The translations under genes were made by a program, and so were the position numbers. A stretch of 64,000 nt of DNA from Bryoerythrophyllum caledonicum (taxonomy: Eukaryota > Streptophyta > Bryopsida > Pottiales > Pottiaceae), in the NCBI GenBank assembly GCA_963971425.1, contig OZ020525.1, positions 21,210,187 to 21,274,186 of the forward strand, read 5' to 3'. Shown here piece by piece: positions 1 to 10,488 of this stretch. The notes under the pieces were generated by a model. It saw only the letters and a program-made list of their open reading frames with translations, was not told the DNA's origin and did not search any database. The number at the start of each line of letters is the position of its first letter. Positions within the stretch are counted from its first letter, which is position 1.

Positions 1-582
1 GCAATGGGAATGAGAGAGTTGCATGGAAATGGCATTGTCCATGGGGATCTCAAGGCCTCGAATGTGCTCGTTCTCCCTACGAAATCTGCTCCTTCTCCCT
101 CTGAAATGGCTTATGTTGCAAAGTGCCGAGAATTTGATCCGTTGCAAGATTTTCCAGAATGTGGGATGGTTGTAGCTGATTTTGAGTGCTCAATTGGAGT
201 TGTTGGAACTCGATTTTGGCGAGCCCCGGAGATACTCATTGCTTTGAAGAATCGATGTTTTGTGCCAAATTTATGCACTGAAAAGTCAGATGTGTATAGT
301 TTTGCTATGACATGCTATGAAGTCATGACCGGCAAGATACCATTGGAGGAGGAGAGGCCAAACAACTATGATATAGTACTTGGGGGTAAACGCCCGGAGC
401 TTCCAAGTGATACATATTTGTGGGTTCGAAGCATGTTAGAGAGATGTTGGCATCATGAGCCATTCGAGAGGCCTTCGTTTGAGGAAATAATGGAGAAGTT
501 TGAAGCATTGTGGTCAATTATGGAGGAGGGTGGTGAACAAGCAGTTGATGATTTTATGGATATGTTAAAAATGGAGTTTTAG
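1..582 (+). CDS. TKL-like protein kinase, C-terminal part (copy 1, cut by window edge)
   Basis: The frame is open from base 1, so only the C-terminal ~193 codons are in the window. The catalytic loop reads HGDLKASN, where most kinases have HRDLKxxN. The Asp, Lys and Asn are kept but the Arg is Gly, making it a non-RD type. The metal-binding motif is DFE instead of DFG, followed by WRAPE (the APE motif), SDVYSFAMTCYE (subdomain IX) and CWHHEPFERP (subdomain XI). It is closest to the copy at 30968-32254, sharing both substitutions. The TAG at 580-582 ends the protein shortly after the kinase fold. The substrate and pathway cannot be read from sequence. Family membership is clear; activity is uncertain because of DFE. 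Confidence 0.8.
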   Translation, partial: AMGMRELHGNGIVHGDLKASNVLVLPTKSAPSPSEMAYVAKCREFDPLQDFPECGMVVADFECSIGVVGTRFWRAPEILIALKNRCFVPNLCTEKSDVYSFAMTCYEVMTGKIPLEEERPNNYDIVLGGKRPELPSDTYLWVRSMLERCWHHEPFERPSFEEIMEKFEALWSIMEEGGEQAVDDFMDMLKMEF

Positions 583-2210
583 GTTGTGATAAGTTTAGTA
601 GAAGTAAGTTTGAGTTAGATGTGTTAAAGTGTGGTGATTATGACATGTTCTAGAGTAACTTTCTCACCAATAGGCACTCTTGATGATGTTGTGGTGTTGC
701 ATTTGACTTGGAATCCAAATATGGTACAAAGAATTATAAAGCTTAAGATAAGGATGGGAATGGTGGAAGTAATCGTAATTGAGAGAATGTAAGTGGAAGT
801 ACTAGAATTTACCATTTCTTATAATCACAATTGTCAAACTGAAGCCCCAAGCAAGCCTCTAAGAATTGGTGATGTGGTCTAAAGTGAATCTAGGCTACAA
901 AGCATTGCTATGAAATAGAAGTAGGTGGTTCATCTCTTGTATGAAGAGAATAAAGAAGCCAAATTTCCAAAGAGATGGATGTAAATCAAATGTATGTTTG
1001 TTCTATTCCCAAAACCTAAATTAGAGGTGTAGAATTATTGTTCTTTCTGAAAGGTATATATTTATCCACCGATAAGCGTTGTTCAAGTGAGTTTAAAGGG
1101 TGTAATTGACATTTTATTACACTGTTCATTGGGAAGCGATGAACTTGTGTTGCTTAGAAGACATGCCTATCATAAATAAGTGGTATGGAACATGAAATGG
1201 TTGCATGTAGAACTTGTGATGGCTTGGCATTCCATTAGTGAAAAATGATAGGCAAGAAATGATGTACCTATCAATAAGACTATTGCATACATGAGTGGCC
1301 TTTGGTGCAAAAATTCAATCAAAATTCTTTTGTTTTCTTTTCATTCCATATTGTGCATGCTATGAGGATTGTTAGGCTTTTGTAGTTTAAAAATACTCAA
1401 TCAATAGTGTAGAATGTAATTTTATCTCCATATAATCTACAATCATCTACAATATATACTCAATATTATTTTCATTCTAAATATAGCTTCTTCATCTGAA
1501 TATTTGATGAAATGTATTTCAAACATGTTGACTTTTTCATCCACATTTCGACAATGAATTCACTAAGTAACATATTTTGAAAATATATTTTAGTTGGAAT
1601 ACTCAAAAATATTATTGGTACATCTTTTATATGGGGCAGTTTATAGTTAATGATTCATATTTCATGACTTGGTTTGCTAACCATGGGCATATTGCAATTT
1701 ATACTTCCAATTCTTGAAATTGTGTACAAATATGTAAGAAGATTAGAACTATGTGGAAATATTATTTTTATTTTCATTGGGTCATTACACATAGAAAGTT
1801 ATGCCATCTTTATAAAGAATTGTGTGAGGCAGGCAGTTTGGGCGACTTCAACAAACTTTTGCTCTAACCTTGAATTAAATATGATATTTTTCATACAAGT
1901 AAAAATATTTTATTTGAGATTTAAAAAATACCTTCCATAGTGTAGGCTTTTAACTCCAAAACAAGTAAAAGTTTGCTCACATTCTTTGAATAAGGTGCAT
2001 CACAAATTTCATTTCTTCATAAAAGATCTTCATAATTCTCCAATTTGATTTGTTTTTCTTCAAGAAGAATCATAAACTTCAGCTTTAACCATTTGGACTT
2101 ACAATTTTCACAAGAGTGAATCAACAAAAAATAAAAATCTAGACTGGAGCCTCTGGAATCTTCATCTATTGCTTGATATTTCAAAATATGCTTTACTTCT
2201 CTAATACCTA
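583..2210 (+). repeat. 3' flank of kinase duplicon, copy 1
   Basis: AT-rich sequence directly downstream of kinase copy 1. It aligns with the flank of copy 3 (from 32255) and with the flank of copy 4 (from 48500, clearest at 49190-50080), in the same order and orientation. It includes the intact equivalent of the site that carries the Tc1-type insertion in copy 3 (around 1549-1560, reading 'gacaatgaattcac'). Similarity fades near 2210. I see no gene in it. Confidence 0.75.
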
Positions 2211-2339
2211 TTTTTTATTTTTTTGGGAACATTTGACCTTTACTTTATCATGGATATTTTGTGTGTGAAGCTGTATATTTCGTAAATAGAAACATAATAA
2301 GATTAGTAGTTTCTAAGGTACCGGATTGGATGTTTTTCT

Positions 2340-2859
2340 TTTCCGCTGTGACAAATGACGGTGCTTCTGCTACTCAGGTTGCCATAAGAACAAAAGATGT
2401 TGTGAGGTCCTTGTGCAACCGGCCCTTCGCCCTCTAGTTTTCTGGATTTCAGCAAAGGTGGACAATCTCATAACGAAAGCTTCTAGAATATTGAAGACAT
2501 TTGAGGAATGGAAGGCAATGGAAGGCAATGATACATTGGCTACGGCCCTGGAGACACACTGAAGAAAACTGGAACATGTAGAACCACGAGATATTCATGG
2601 TGGTTTACAATGTGCACCACTCGACTGATTGCCACCGTCCTAGACAGTCGGTACTACTCTGCGGTCGACGACTCAAAGGCGGAGCGGCCCCGGAAGCAAA
2701 ACTAATTCAGTACGTTAAAAATCAACGAAGGAGGTCAGATACCGTGGACAGGAGCTGAACCAGTTGAAGAACTTCAAGCAAGTGGTGTTAAAATACTAAA
2801 AAGTGATCTTCCCTTCACAAGTGGATCTAGTTTAGTGAAGATAGGGAAGCCTATTTATC
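2340..2859 (+). other. GC-richer island with coding-like fragments, unidentified
   Basis: Base composition rises sharply relative to both flanks. Between about 2706 and 2951 one plus frame stays open for 81 codons and reads like protein (for example GGQIPWTGAEPVEELQASG), overlapping the start of the longer frame at 2860. A second protein-like stretch lies at 2375-2430. There is no recognisable domain. This could be a gene relic or fragments captured by a transposon. Confidence 0.25.
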
Positions 2860-3639
2860 ATGCGGTACTGTTCCAATGCAGACGAAAGTCCAACCCCCTC
2901 CTTTGCAAGTCTGGCAATTCCAATCCCCAAGTTGAGCGCCCTAGTTGCTAACTTAGTAGCAATTATCATTTATAAGTACCTTATGGAGCAGGGAAATAGC
3001 TTGAGTGGCCACATGCGTGAAGCACACTCACTCAAATACCGGCAAAATGGACGGTGTCAACTTGCGTGTCAACAGCCAGGGTGGATGGTCGCGGCCCGGC
3101 TTGACACCAGGAACACGGCGCGGTGGGGATGCGTCACCCACCGAACCTGGTCATTCTTCACTCAGTCGGCGATCGCTCTGTTATCGCCACGTTCTGGTAA
3201 TGTCTGCAAGGGACCTTTGGTTGAAGAAATCAGTTTAAAAGTTGTAACAGATATCATTGTAGAATTGGCCGCAATGGAGATCGGATTGGCGTGCCGCAAT
3301 GGGCCTGAGACCCGGGATCGTGAGAGATGGATTGAAGTGTGCATCTACCCCATAGATGTATGCCTCTCTCCGTATGACAGGGTTCGGTTGGCGCTTCATG
3401 CTAGCACCTGGTTTCCGAGACCCTTGGGGATTGCTCTCTGGAGTACGCTCCACATCTTTCTTCTGCTGCCTACCTTAGCTTTATTCCTTCTCTGCTGTAT
3501 CCTCGTCTTAATTCTATCAATGTTGCTCGATATCTCTACGCTCTCAGATTGCGTTTTTACTAAGTCTGAGTGGATGTGGGGCGTTTTGAAGGGTTTGTGT
3601 GAAGAGATTGCGCATAAGCACGACACTATTGTTATTTGA
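2860..3639 (+). CDS. 259-codon open frame, unknown, possibly not a gene
   Basis: Opens at ATG 2860 and ends at TGA 3637-3639. Composition is GC-richer than the neighbourhood. Residues about 193-228 are strongly hydrophobic (LLLPTLALFLLCCILVLILS within it) and could form one or two membrane segments; the N-terminal half has no recognisable motif. No splice sites or promoter stand out, and three other overlapping frames are also open here, which is expected of GC-rich sequence. I do not recognise the product and consider a chance open frame at least as likely as a gene. Confidence 0.2.
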   Translation: MRYCSNADESPTPSFASLAIPIPKLSALVANLVAIIIYKYLMEQGNSLSGHMREAHSLKYRQNGRCQLACQQPGWMVAARLDTRNTARWGCVTHRTWSFFTQSAIALLSPRSGNVCKGPLVEEISLKVVTDIIVELAAMEIGLACRNGPETRDRERWIEVCIYPIDVCLSPYDRVRLALHASTWFPRPLGIALWSTLHIFLLLPTLALFLLCCILVLILSMLLDISTLSDCVFTKSEWMWGVLKGLCEEIAHKHDTIVI

Positions 3640-3660
3640 AGATTCCTTGATCAAGCTCCA

Positions 3661-4801
3661 GCTAGTTGAGTACTCAAAGCCTTTATAATCTCAAGCGTCA
3701 TTCACTTGAACGTTGATTGAAGACTGGGAAATTGATTGTGAGATGGAATCGATTGACTTGAGGTCACAGATTGTTACAAGTCTCTAATGTATAATATTAT
3801 ATGTTTATTCAGTACCACCTTTTTCTCACATTTTACACACCTCTTTCATTTTGAACTTTATCTGTCTTCTTTATTAAATTTTACCATTTGGTGAAAAGAA
3901 TTTACTTAATTATTTATTCATGTATTGTAAAGCATACTACTTGAACAATATGAGAATTGCTTATAATTCCTATGTGGCATATTCTATACCCAAGAATGAT
4001 AAGGCTAAATAAGGTAAGCCCCCCTATAACCAATACATTTAGCATTGTGCATATAAGTAGATTATAATATAATTATTTTTCAGTAATAGTCAATAGAATT
4101 GAAATTTGAACCTATCTAGTTTCATATTTTTTCCAATGAAAGTTGAATTAGTGATGAAATTTCAAAGTGTGCTGCCATGTTTAGTGGGTGGGTACCTCCC
4201 ATAAGGAACGACCAAAAGTACAGGGTCCTAACTAATAGCAATCTCCATTTGGAGTTGAATGGGTAGTAATGCAATGGAAGTAGGTTGGATATACCCCAAT
4301 TTTATATGTGTTGGTTATGGGATTCAGTTGGTTGTGGGGGGCTTACTTTATATCTCTCCACTACACTAAATTATTATCTTCAACAGTGCTTACTATTTAC
4401 TCAATATACTTCTTTACTTAACCTAAAATGAGCTTTGTTCACCAAGAACAAAGGTATTAACACTATCGATGTAGGTGAACCTTCCTTTTCACATTCGGTA
4501 ATTATTCACCCCACATTAGAAGTGATAATATTTTTATATGAATTAATGTAGGTGGCATTATTTTTGCTAGCCACTATAAGTCCATAAGTAAATCATTTAA
4601 AATTTAGTAAGTTGATGCTCACTTGCTTCAATATAAGCTTAGTACTTGGTTTTTAAGAAGGCAATGTAACATAATAAACTTATGGTTTTAATTCTTGTAT
4701 TACAGTTGTCGGAGTTCAAATTTTTATGTTTAAAAAATTTCACAAGGATGACTTGCATATTCTTGGGTCAAACTTTTGTCTTGCAAGACATCATCAAACA
4801 A
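3661..4801. other. AT-rich intergenic sequence
   Basis: No open frame of note, RNA gene or repeat boundary seen. It contains 'cactacactaaatt' at about 4359, which resembles the termini of the CACTA-like element at 7249 but has no partner nearby. Confidence 0.5.
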
Positions 4802-4895
4802 TATAAACACGCAATTAAGCAATTATGCACTTAGGCAAGTGCACTGGTTGCTGGTAGAAAGCCGCAAGTTATTTTCTCCTAAAATTAAAAAAAAA

Positions 4896-5294
4896 ACAAT
4901 TTTTTTTGAATATGCTACACCCCTTGTCTACCTCTAAAAACTTTTGCACTACACAAGATCTAAATCCAATACCATCATGTTAAGCATGTTGTAGTTCTTT
5001 GGTGAAATAGCATATCAATCCAAGTCAATCATTTTCACACATTGTCACAAATTTTCGGCCAAGGTACCAAAAAAACTTCTACCTTTCCACATAAAGCTTT
5101 GAGATCTTCGTATGATTCACTTTTGATTTTTCCAATGGCATTATGTCATGTAAACCTTCTTATTGACCATTTGGATTCTCATTTCAAACAATATCAAGTT
5201 CACAAAAAAATATAACGTGAATTGAGAACTTTTGAACCTCCACTCATTGCACAATTTTTTTGAATATGCTACACTCCTTGTCTACCTCTCAAAA
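4896..5294 (+). repeat. Pair of ~45-bp direct repeats
   Basis: Positions 4896-4940 and 5251-5294 share 'ttgaatatgctacac' followed by 'ccttgtctacctct', about 355 bp apart. The sequence between is AT-rich with no gene. Function unknown; it may be an internal transposon repeat. Confidence 0.6.
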
Positions 5295-5639
5295 TTGGTA
5301 TATAGCAAACTAACATCATGTTGAACATTATGGTAATTAATTGAGACCCTTTATAGTGCAAAAATTGGACACTAATTGAAGTCAAAGTGTGCTGATCCAG
5401 TAAACGCAGGGAAGAAAATGAGCCTTTTCTCTACTTCAAACATTATAATCTTTCAATCCGTGCGGTAATACTTTATGAATTTTTGTGAGTATAATATTTA
5501 ATGAGTAAGGATTGAGATCCTATGGTCAAAACTACAAAAAAGACTTTATTTTGTCTTCCTTTCTAAATGCACTAAAACAAGCATATTTAACAATTTTTGG
5601 TTGAGATATTATTCTCAACATCATTTATGGACCAAGGTA

Positions 5640-5800
5640 CTTTGGGTATCAATAGCGAGGGTATCACCACCAGGGTATGAGTTCGTAGGTAACAATACCC
5701 GGCTTACACCCGAGGTATCAACTTAGGGTGTCAATTAGGGTTTGGTATTAGGGTTTTGGAAATGAGGGTATCAATGAAGGATATCAATTCTTTCCACTTT
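5640..5800 (+). repeat. Low-complexity 'ggtatca' region
   Basis: Repeated short motifs of the form gggtatca/aggtatca occur irregularly over ~150 bp, next to telobox-like 'agggttttgg'. A similar style of sequence recurs at 63570-63660. No gene seen. Confidence 0.5.
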
Positions 5801-6651
5801 TGGGTAGTCCTACGAGGGGTGTGCGCGCGCACACCCCTGGCAGTAGTTGTGAGGGAGGCTGTAAGTGTGGAGAGAGGGTTTGGTGGAGGGAGAGGCTAGT
5901 GAGAGGCTTGAGGTTTGTGAGAGAATAGAGAGTAGCCATATCCATAACCTTCACGAGCTTGTGTTGCCCTGCACCTGAGCCTGCGCTGCGCCGCACCACG
6001 CCTACGATTGCGCCGCGCCTGCGCTTGCGCGATAATGTCAAAGGACGCAGCGCATATCTGGATCTCCTTCGTCTTCTAGTCAAAGGATGGAGCGCAAGAA
6101 GACGAAGTCCAGTAGATAATGCGCAGCGCAAACACCAAGTATTGCGTAGTATCGCGCAGATTCTGGTTGAAGGACGCAGCGCATTTCAACATCATCCTCT
6201 CCGACTTATGTGCGTGGACGCGGCACATATCGGCATCATTCTCCATCTTCTGCTCGTAGGACGCGGCGCAGGGGCAGTATCGCTTTGCTGCCCTGGATAG
6301 AAGAAGACGTTGTATGGTACTGGCCTGAAGGAAGAAGATGAGGCACAGGCGCAGTATTGCTGTGAGCCGCCGTATCGCTTTGGTAGCATCATCACCTCGA
6401 CAGCATCCTCTCGCTCGTCACTCGTTTCCTCTTTCTTACACTGACTTCGAGTGGCCGAGACATGCTGGATTCGCGATAGACGGCATGGTGGCAGGTGGAC
6501 AGGTGCAGTAGCAAGCGGGAGGTGGGCAATAGGTGCAGCAGCAGCCGGCGGCGGACAGGAATGGCCAGGAGCTGAATCAGGTGTATAGGCTTTTCTCCAC
6601 CTTGCCGTGGACTAATCCTATGACTCTGCAGTCGATAACCTTTGACCTCCC

Positions 6652-6861
6652 GATCCGGCGAAACACGCACCCGGTGCCCACATACACCATCCCCTGCAGC
6701 CTGTTCTAGGCACACATTCACGTCGAAGAAGACCGTGTCATGATTCGCGTACCGGGCGTTGGGGTCAACGCCCTCGTAGCGTTGCGGAAACTGGATGAAG
6801 CAGAGACGGTCGCCGCCGCGATCCATGAAGAAGCACATGGCTTCCCGCAACGTTCAAGAAG
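6652..6861 (-). pseudogene. Cellulose synthase-like D (CSLD) gene fragment
   Basis: On the minus strand the frame reads [15 protein letters not shown], then [18 protein letters not shown], then DTVFFDVN. In CSLD/CESA glycosyltransferases the same order appears in the segment just after the second catalytic aspartate. FMDRGGDR, as opposed to the MMDPxxGK of CESA, points to CSLD. After DVN the frame breaks; a shifted frame continues with [12 protein letters not shown], the next conserved family motif. Only about 70 residues of a >1000-residue protein are present and both ends stop abruptly, with no catalytic QxxRW region. It is therefore a captured or retained fragment, not a working gene. It lies inside the 4802-9566 candidate element in a GC-rich island (about 5820-7160). 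Confidence 0.8.
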
Positions 6862-7000
6862 CACCTTCTCAGGGTTTGGGTTTTCAACCTTGATAATTCC
6901 GGACATGGTCGGTGGAGGAGCACCAGCAGCTGGCGGTGTGCGCGAGCATACCTCTAGTGTACGCTTACTCCATGAGCGTCACGTGAACTCCATGGGAACG

Positions 7001-7155
7001 ATGGCTAGGGTTTGGTTGTGGCGGCTAGGGTTTGGGTGCGGTGGCTAGGGTTTGGTTGCGGCGGCTAGGGTTTGGTTGCGGCGGCTAGGGTTTGGTTGCG
7101 ACGGCTAGGGTTTCGTTGCGACGGCTAGGGTTTGGTTGCGGCTGCTAGGGTTTCA
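7001..7155 (+). repeat. 20-bp minisatellite, ~7.5 copies, with telobox core
   Basis: Consensus GCGGCTAGGGTTTGGTTGCG repeats exactly every 20 bp from 7001 to about 7155 with few substitutions. The core CTAGGGTTT is the telobox-like motif common in plant promoters and interstitial telomere relics. Confidence 0.9.
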
Positions 7156-7248
7156 GGTAGTTGGCTGATGTGCCTTACCATGGTTTTCAGTGGGTTACTA
7201 CTCTCATTACTGAAGTTCTCAGTGGGTTTTGGTGTCACTCTTTCATGT

Positions 7249-7806
7249 CACTACACTAAAATTTATGTTTAGTGTAGTATACACTAAATGTGATCCATAC
7301 ACCAATTGCGAACAAGGCATTTAGTGTAGTGACAAAACCCTACACTAAATGCCAACTACTACACTATTTGTCAATTTTAGTAAAGATTTCAACATAGTTT
7401 TTTTCACTTGTGCACATATAGTGCATCAATAGTAGAAGTATAAAAAAAGGTCCAGCAGTCGAGGGCTGTCAGAGTATCTTATCAACAGCTTTCAATTGGC
7501 CACAACTCATTCATTATAAATCCGAATTGAACATATGAGGTGTTTTTTGGCATCTACAGAAAATGTAGATGCTAAAAAACACCTCATTTTCCCGATTTGG
7601 ACAAGTTTTGAATGAGTTATGACCATTTGAAAGTTGCAAATGAAGATAAGCATGGGCTGGAATGATTGGGGGATTGATTGGGGTTTGAGTGAAGGTTACA
7701 TTAATGACATTGGTAGCTAACACCAATTGTCAACTTCTTTACAAATAGTGTACTAGGGTAAGTACACTATTCGTACCACTACACGAAACATAAATTTTAG
7801 TGTAGT
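7249..7806. mobile_element. CACTA-like nonautonomous element (MITE)
   Basis: Left end 7249-7278 begins CACTACACTAAAATTTATG. Right end 7777-7806 is its reverse complement with one internal mismatch over ~29 bp, shifted by one base at the outer end. CACTA family (En/Spm) termini start CACTA. Each terminus is itself nearly palindromic (ACTACACTAAA...TTTAGTGTAGT). The 558-bp interior contains a strong hairpin at 7536-7586 and no transposase. A clear 3-bp target duplication is not visible, so the class is an inference from the termini. Confidence 0.55.
7536..7586. repeat. Hairpin with 23-bp arms, shared with 51894-51943
   Basis: Left arm 7536-7558 (starting TGAGGTGTTTTTTGGCATC) pairs with right arm 7564-7586 with one mismatch and a 5-nt loop. 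The outer flanks also pair loosely ('cacaactcattcat' against 'gaatgagttatgacc'). A diverged copy of the whole foldback is at 51770-52040. It could template a small RNA or simply be a foldback MITE core. Confidence 0.7.
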
Positions 7807-8339
7807 TGACTCACTAGTAGTAAACATCTAACTTCTATTGAATTTGTAACTTTAAACATACTCAAGTTCATGTCCTCATTTGTGTGCTCCAATATTTGTA
7901 CTGCTCACTATCGTAACTCTGATTGAATTTCAAGCATCATGAACATAGCCGTGGAGTTCCCTCATATTCAGAATTGAAACAAATACAGAAGCTTACCAAA
8001 TTCGCTAAAATCTCCTCGATGTGCGAATTTCCTCCGATCTACAGAGTATACAAAATTGACTGAAATTAGTGAATGAAGTAAAAATGCACATGGCCTTTAG
8101 GTTTCGATTGCAAGAGAGCTGACCTTAGAAACTGGGAAGAGAAATGACCTCTACATTTGCATAGAAACCTTATATCCATGTTGGAACCTAATGCCTCAAG
8201 TTTACTAGTCAAAATTTGACTTTTGAACTTTGGACCTTTTGCTTTTTTTCTCCTTATGTTTAAACTTTTTACATATTATATTAAAATTTCAGGCTATATG
8301 TAATACAAAGATACTTAGGAATTTTTATCATATAGTTTA

Positions 8340-8991
8340 CCATATAAATTTTATGCATGTGTTGCAGGTAAAGCGAGAAGGGTTGAAAAACATGTTCAAC
8401 GAGAACGACGGAATGGTGATTTAATGTTGAATGCGATCAAGCACTAGTGCGTGTACCACTAACACCTGCAACGTATCTTGAGGTAAACATTTATTTTTAT
8501 ACAAATTTAAGAGTGATTGTTAATTGATCTTCTATACTATGTTGTTTGTAGAATAACCTTTATGTGGATGTACAAATCCTTTCTTTTATTAGCGATTGTA
8601 ACAAGTTTGAATGGTGTCAGTAATAGCAAGTAGACAACATATATTGATAAAGGTTTGTTGGTATTGGCCCATCATCCAAAGGGGGGTTGTTGATGGACAT
8701 GGGTCTTCTACACAACGGTATGCAAATTACATGGATTCATTCTGGGAGCCATCTGGGGAGAGCCATAGTTGGGTAGAGAAAGATGCATGCATTTTTTCAT
8801 GGGTAGACACACCGGAAAGAAACATGTCCAGGGCCGACGGGTGGAGAAAGCGCAATGTATTTGGAGTGCAGGTTGAAAGCAGGATTCGCATTCTTCAATC
8901 GGCAAAGGCTCACATACTACAATATATTGCAATGCAAACCGAAGCTATCGATGACGACTGTTTAGAAGCAGCCCTAAATTCTATGGAGTAG
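8340..8991 (+). pseudogene. Decayed multi-exon coding block, unidentified
   Basis: Three coding-like blocks lie between splice-like signals. The first is 8369-8481 (after a tgttgcag-type acceptor, ending at 'cttgag|gtaaac'). The second, 8552-8620, follows 'tttgtag' and reads NNLYVDVQILSFISDCNKF. The third, 8650-8991, reads VCWYWPIIQRGVVDGHGSS through to a final TAG and contains FSWVDTPERNMSRADGW. The blocks do not join without stops ('tgtcagtaatag' at 8606-8617), so the gene looks broken. I do not recognise the family. It lies inside the 4802-9566 candidate element. Confidence 0.35.
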
Positions 8992-10243
8992 ATAGTGTGC
9001 ATTTATGAGAGTATACAAGTTGTATATGGTAATTGATATATAGTGTATGTGTAAGAGTAGTATATCTAAGGGTGATGTAAGATGTTATGTCATTAATCCC
9101 AAAGGTGTAAAGGTGTTTTTACTATTGGTGCTAAGTCCAATTGTAGAAGAATCTATATTTAGTTTCCACCATTGTATGCATTATGTACTACGTAAAATAT
9201 CTTTTAATCAAGTGCCAACCCTTGCATAAAGTATGTTTTTTTGTGATTACGCCTCTTTGTATACTACAATCCTTCAAATCTATCTTTGAAATATTGTGAA
9301 ACTATATTAAATACACATTTATCTAGTATTAACAAGGGTCCACAAAAAATTAGTTGAAAATGCCAAAAAATTGCTTCCAATATTAACAACCAAAAGTGTA
9401 CGTAATATTGTTGCAGAAGCTCAATTTTTTTCCTTTGGAAAACCTTTTTCTTTCTTTGGATTTTTTTTTTGTTGCAATTTTGCCACTTTTGTTTGCAATG
9501 GCGGCCGTTGTACCCAAGTGCACTTTTATTTGGCTAAGTGCATAATTGCTTAATTGCGTGTTTATAGTGATTCAGTTTAGAACGACTGATCCTAATGAGG
9601 TTTTGTAAACATGTATTGTTTAATATACTATAGAACACAGTGGAACAACAACGACGCTATCTTGTGAGCGGTGAGCAACGAGCAGCGAGCGGTGAGCATA
9701 AAAAATCCTAAAATCTTGAATTTTTTTGTCATTTTTTTGGGAAAAAAGTGAAATTCGAGGTTTTTTCAGCAGATCATCAAATTTTGGTGACATATTTTTC
9801 AAAAATTTCTAATTTTAGAAAATACCCTACAGCCGTGGTATACTGCAAAATTGCGTGTTTTTCCTTTATTTCGGTCTTTTAGAGTTCCTGTTTTAGTTTA
9901 AAGGTGTGTCACATTTTTTTTCGATAAGTGGTACAATTGTGAAATTTGGCCTTAAATGTTGCAAAATTTACTAAATTAAGAAAGTACCCTATAGTTGTGG
10001 ATACATTGACAATTGATAGTTTTTTTCCATGTTCTTGTGCATGTTATGGAATTTTAATCTTTGTGCTTTTTTTTCTTTTGAAGATTACATTTGTACTTTT
10101 ATATAGGATGGCAATTTATAAAACATAACCTTCTAATGAAGTGCTAGAGTACTAGATGTGGAGTAAGATAATTTATTTTTTGAAGCAATAACATAAGATG
10201 TTTCTATAGAAATACCAACGGTCTATGAAAACCTTAAACTACC

Positions 10244-10391
10244 GGGTGATAGTGAGAGTTTTCCAACTTCTCCAAATGGAAAGGTGTAGGGTTCAAATCC
10301 CCGTTGTGGTATGATGGCTCTATCTAATGGAACTGTTGGAAGTTGCCAACAAAACAACTCCTCTGCGGTTTGAAAAAAAAACAAAAATAAA
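10244..10391 (+). mobile_element. tRNA-derived SINE with poly(A) tail
   Basis: The 9-bp sequence TAAACTACC is duplicated at 10235-10243 and 10392-10400. Between them is a 148-bp body starting GGGTGATAGTGAGAG, with a B-box match GGTTCAAATCC (about 10292-10302), ending in an A-rich tail (10373-10391). Size, pol III-type internal promoter, tail and target duplication all fit a SINE. The A-box match is weak. Confidence 0.7.
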
Positions 10392-10488
10392 TAAACTACC
10401 ACCTACAATCACGCAGTTGGAATATTGACACCACATCAGCTATCTAGATATAGAAAGAGTATTAAAATTTATGCCGTGACGCACATCA

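Larger units (their letters stand above)
4802..9566. mobile_element. Candidate 4.8-kb element bounded by a perfect 33-bp inverted repeat
   Basis: The 33 bases at 4802-4834 (starting TATAAACACGCAATTAAGC) recur as an exact reverse complement at 9534-9566. Beyond the 33 bp both sides continue with a diverged stretch containing AAGTGCACT. A perfect inverted repeat of this length 4.7 kb apart is unlikely by chance and fits terminal inverted repeats. The interval holds a CSLD gene fragment, a minisatellite, a CACTA-like MITE and a decayed coding block, so it may be a gene-capturing (Pack-type) transposon. I could not find a convincing target-site duplication, so the boundaries and the class are inference. 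Confidence 0.4.

Noticed and set aside
5784..6395. Long overlapping open frames on both strands in the GC-rich stretch
   Set aside because: Arg/Pro/His-rich low-complexity translations driven by repeated ACGCAGCGCAT-type words; no consistent frame or domain.
9620..9802. Minus-strand 60-codon frame at the left end of the 6.2-kb element
   Set aside because: Crosses the target duplication and terminus, so it cannot be an ancestral gene.
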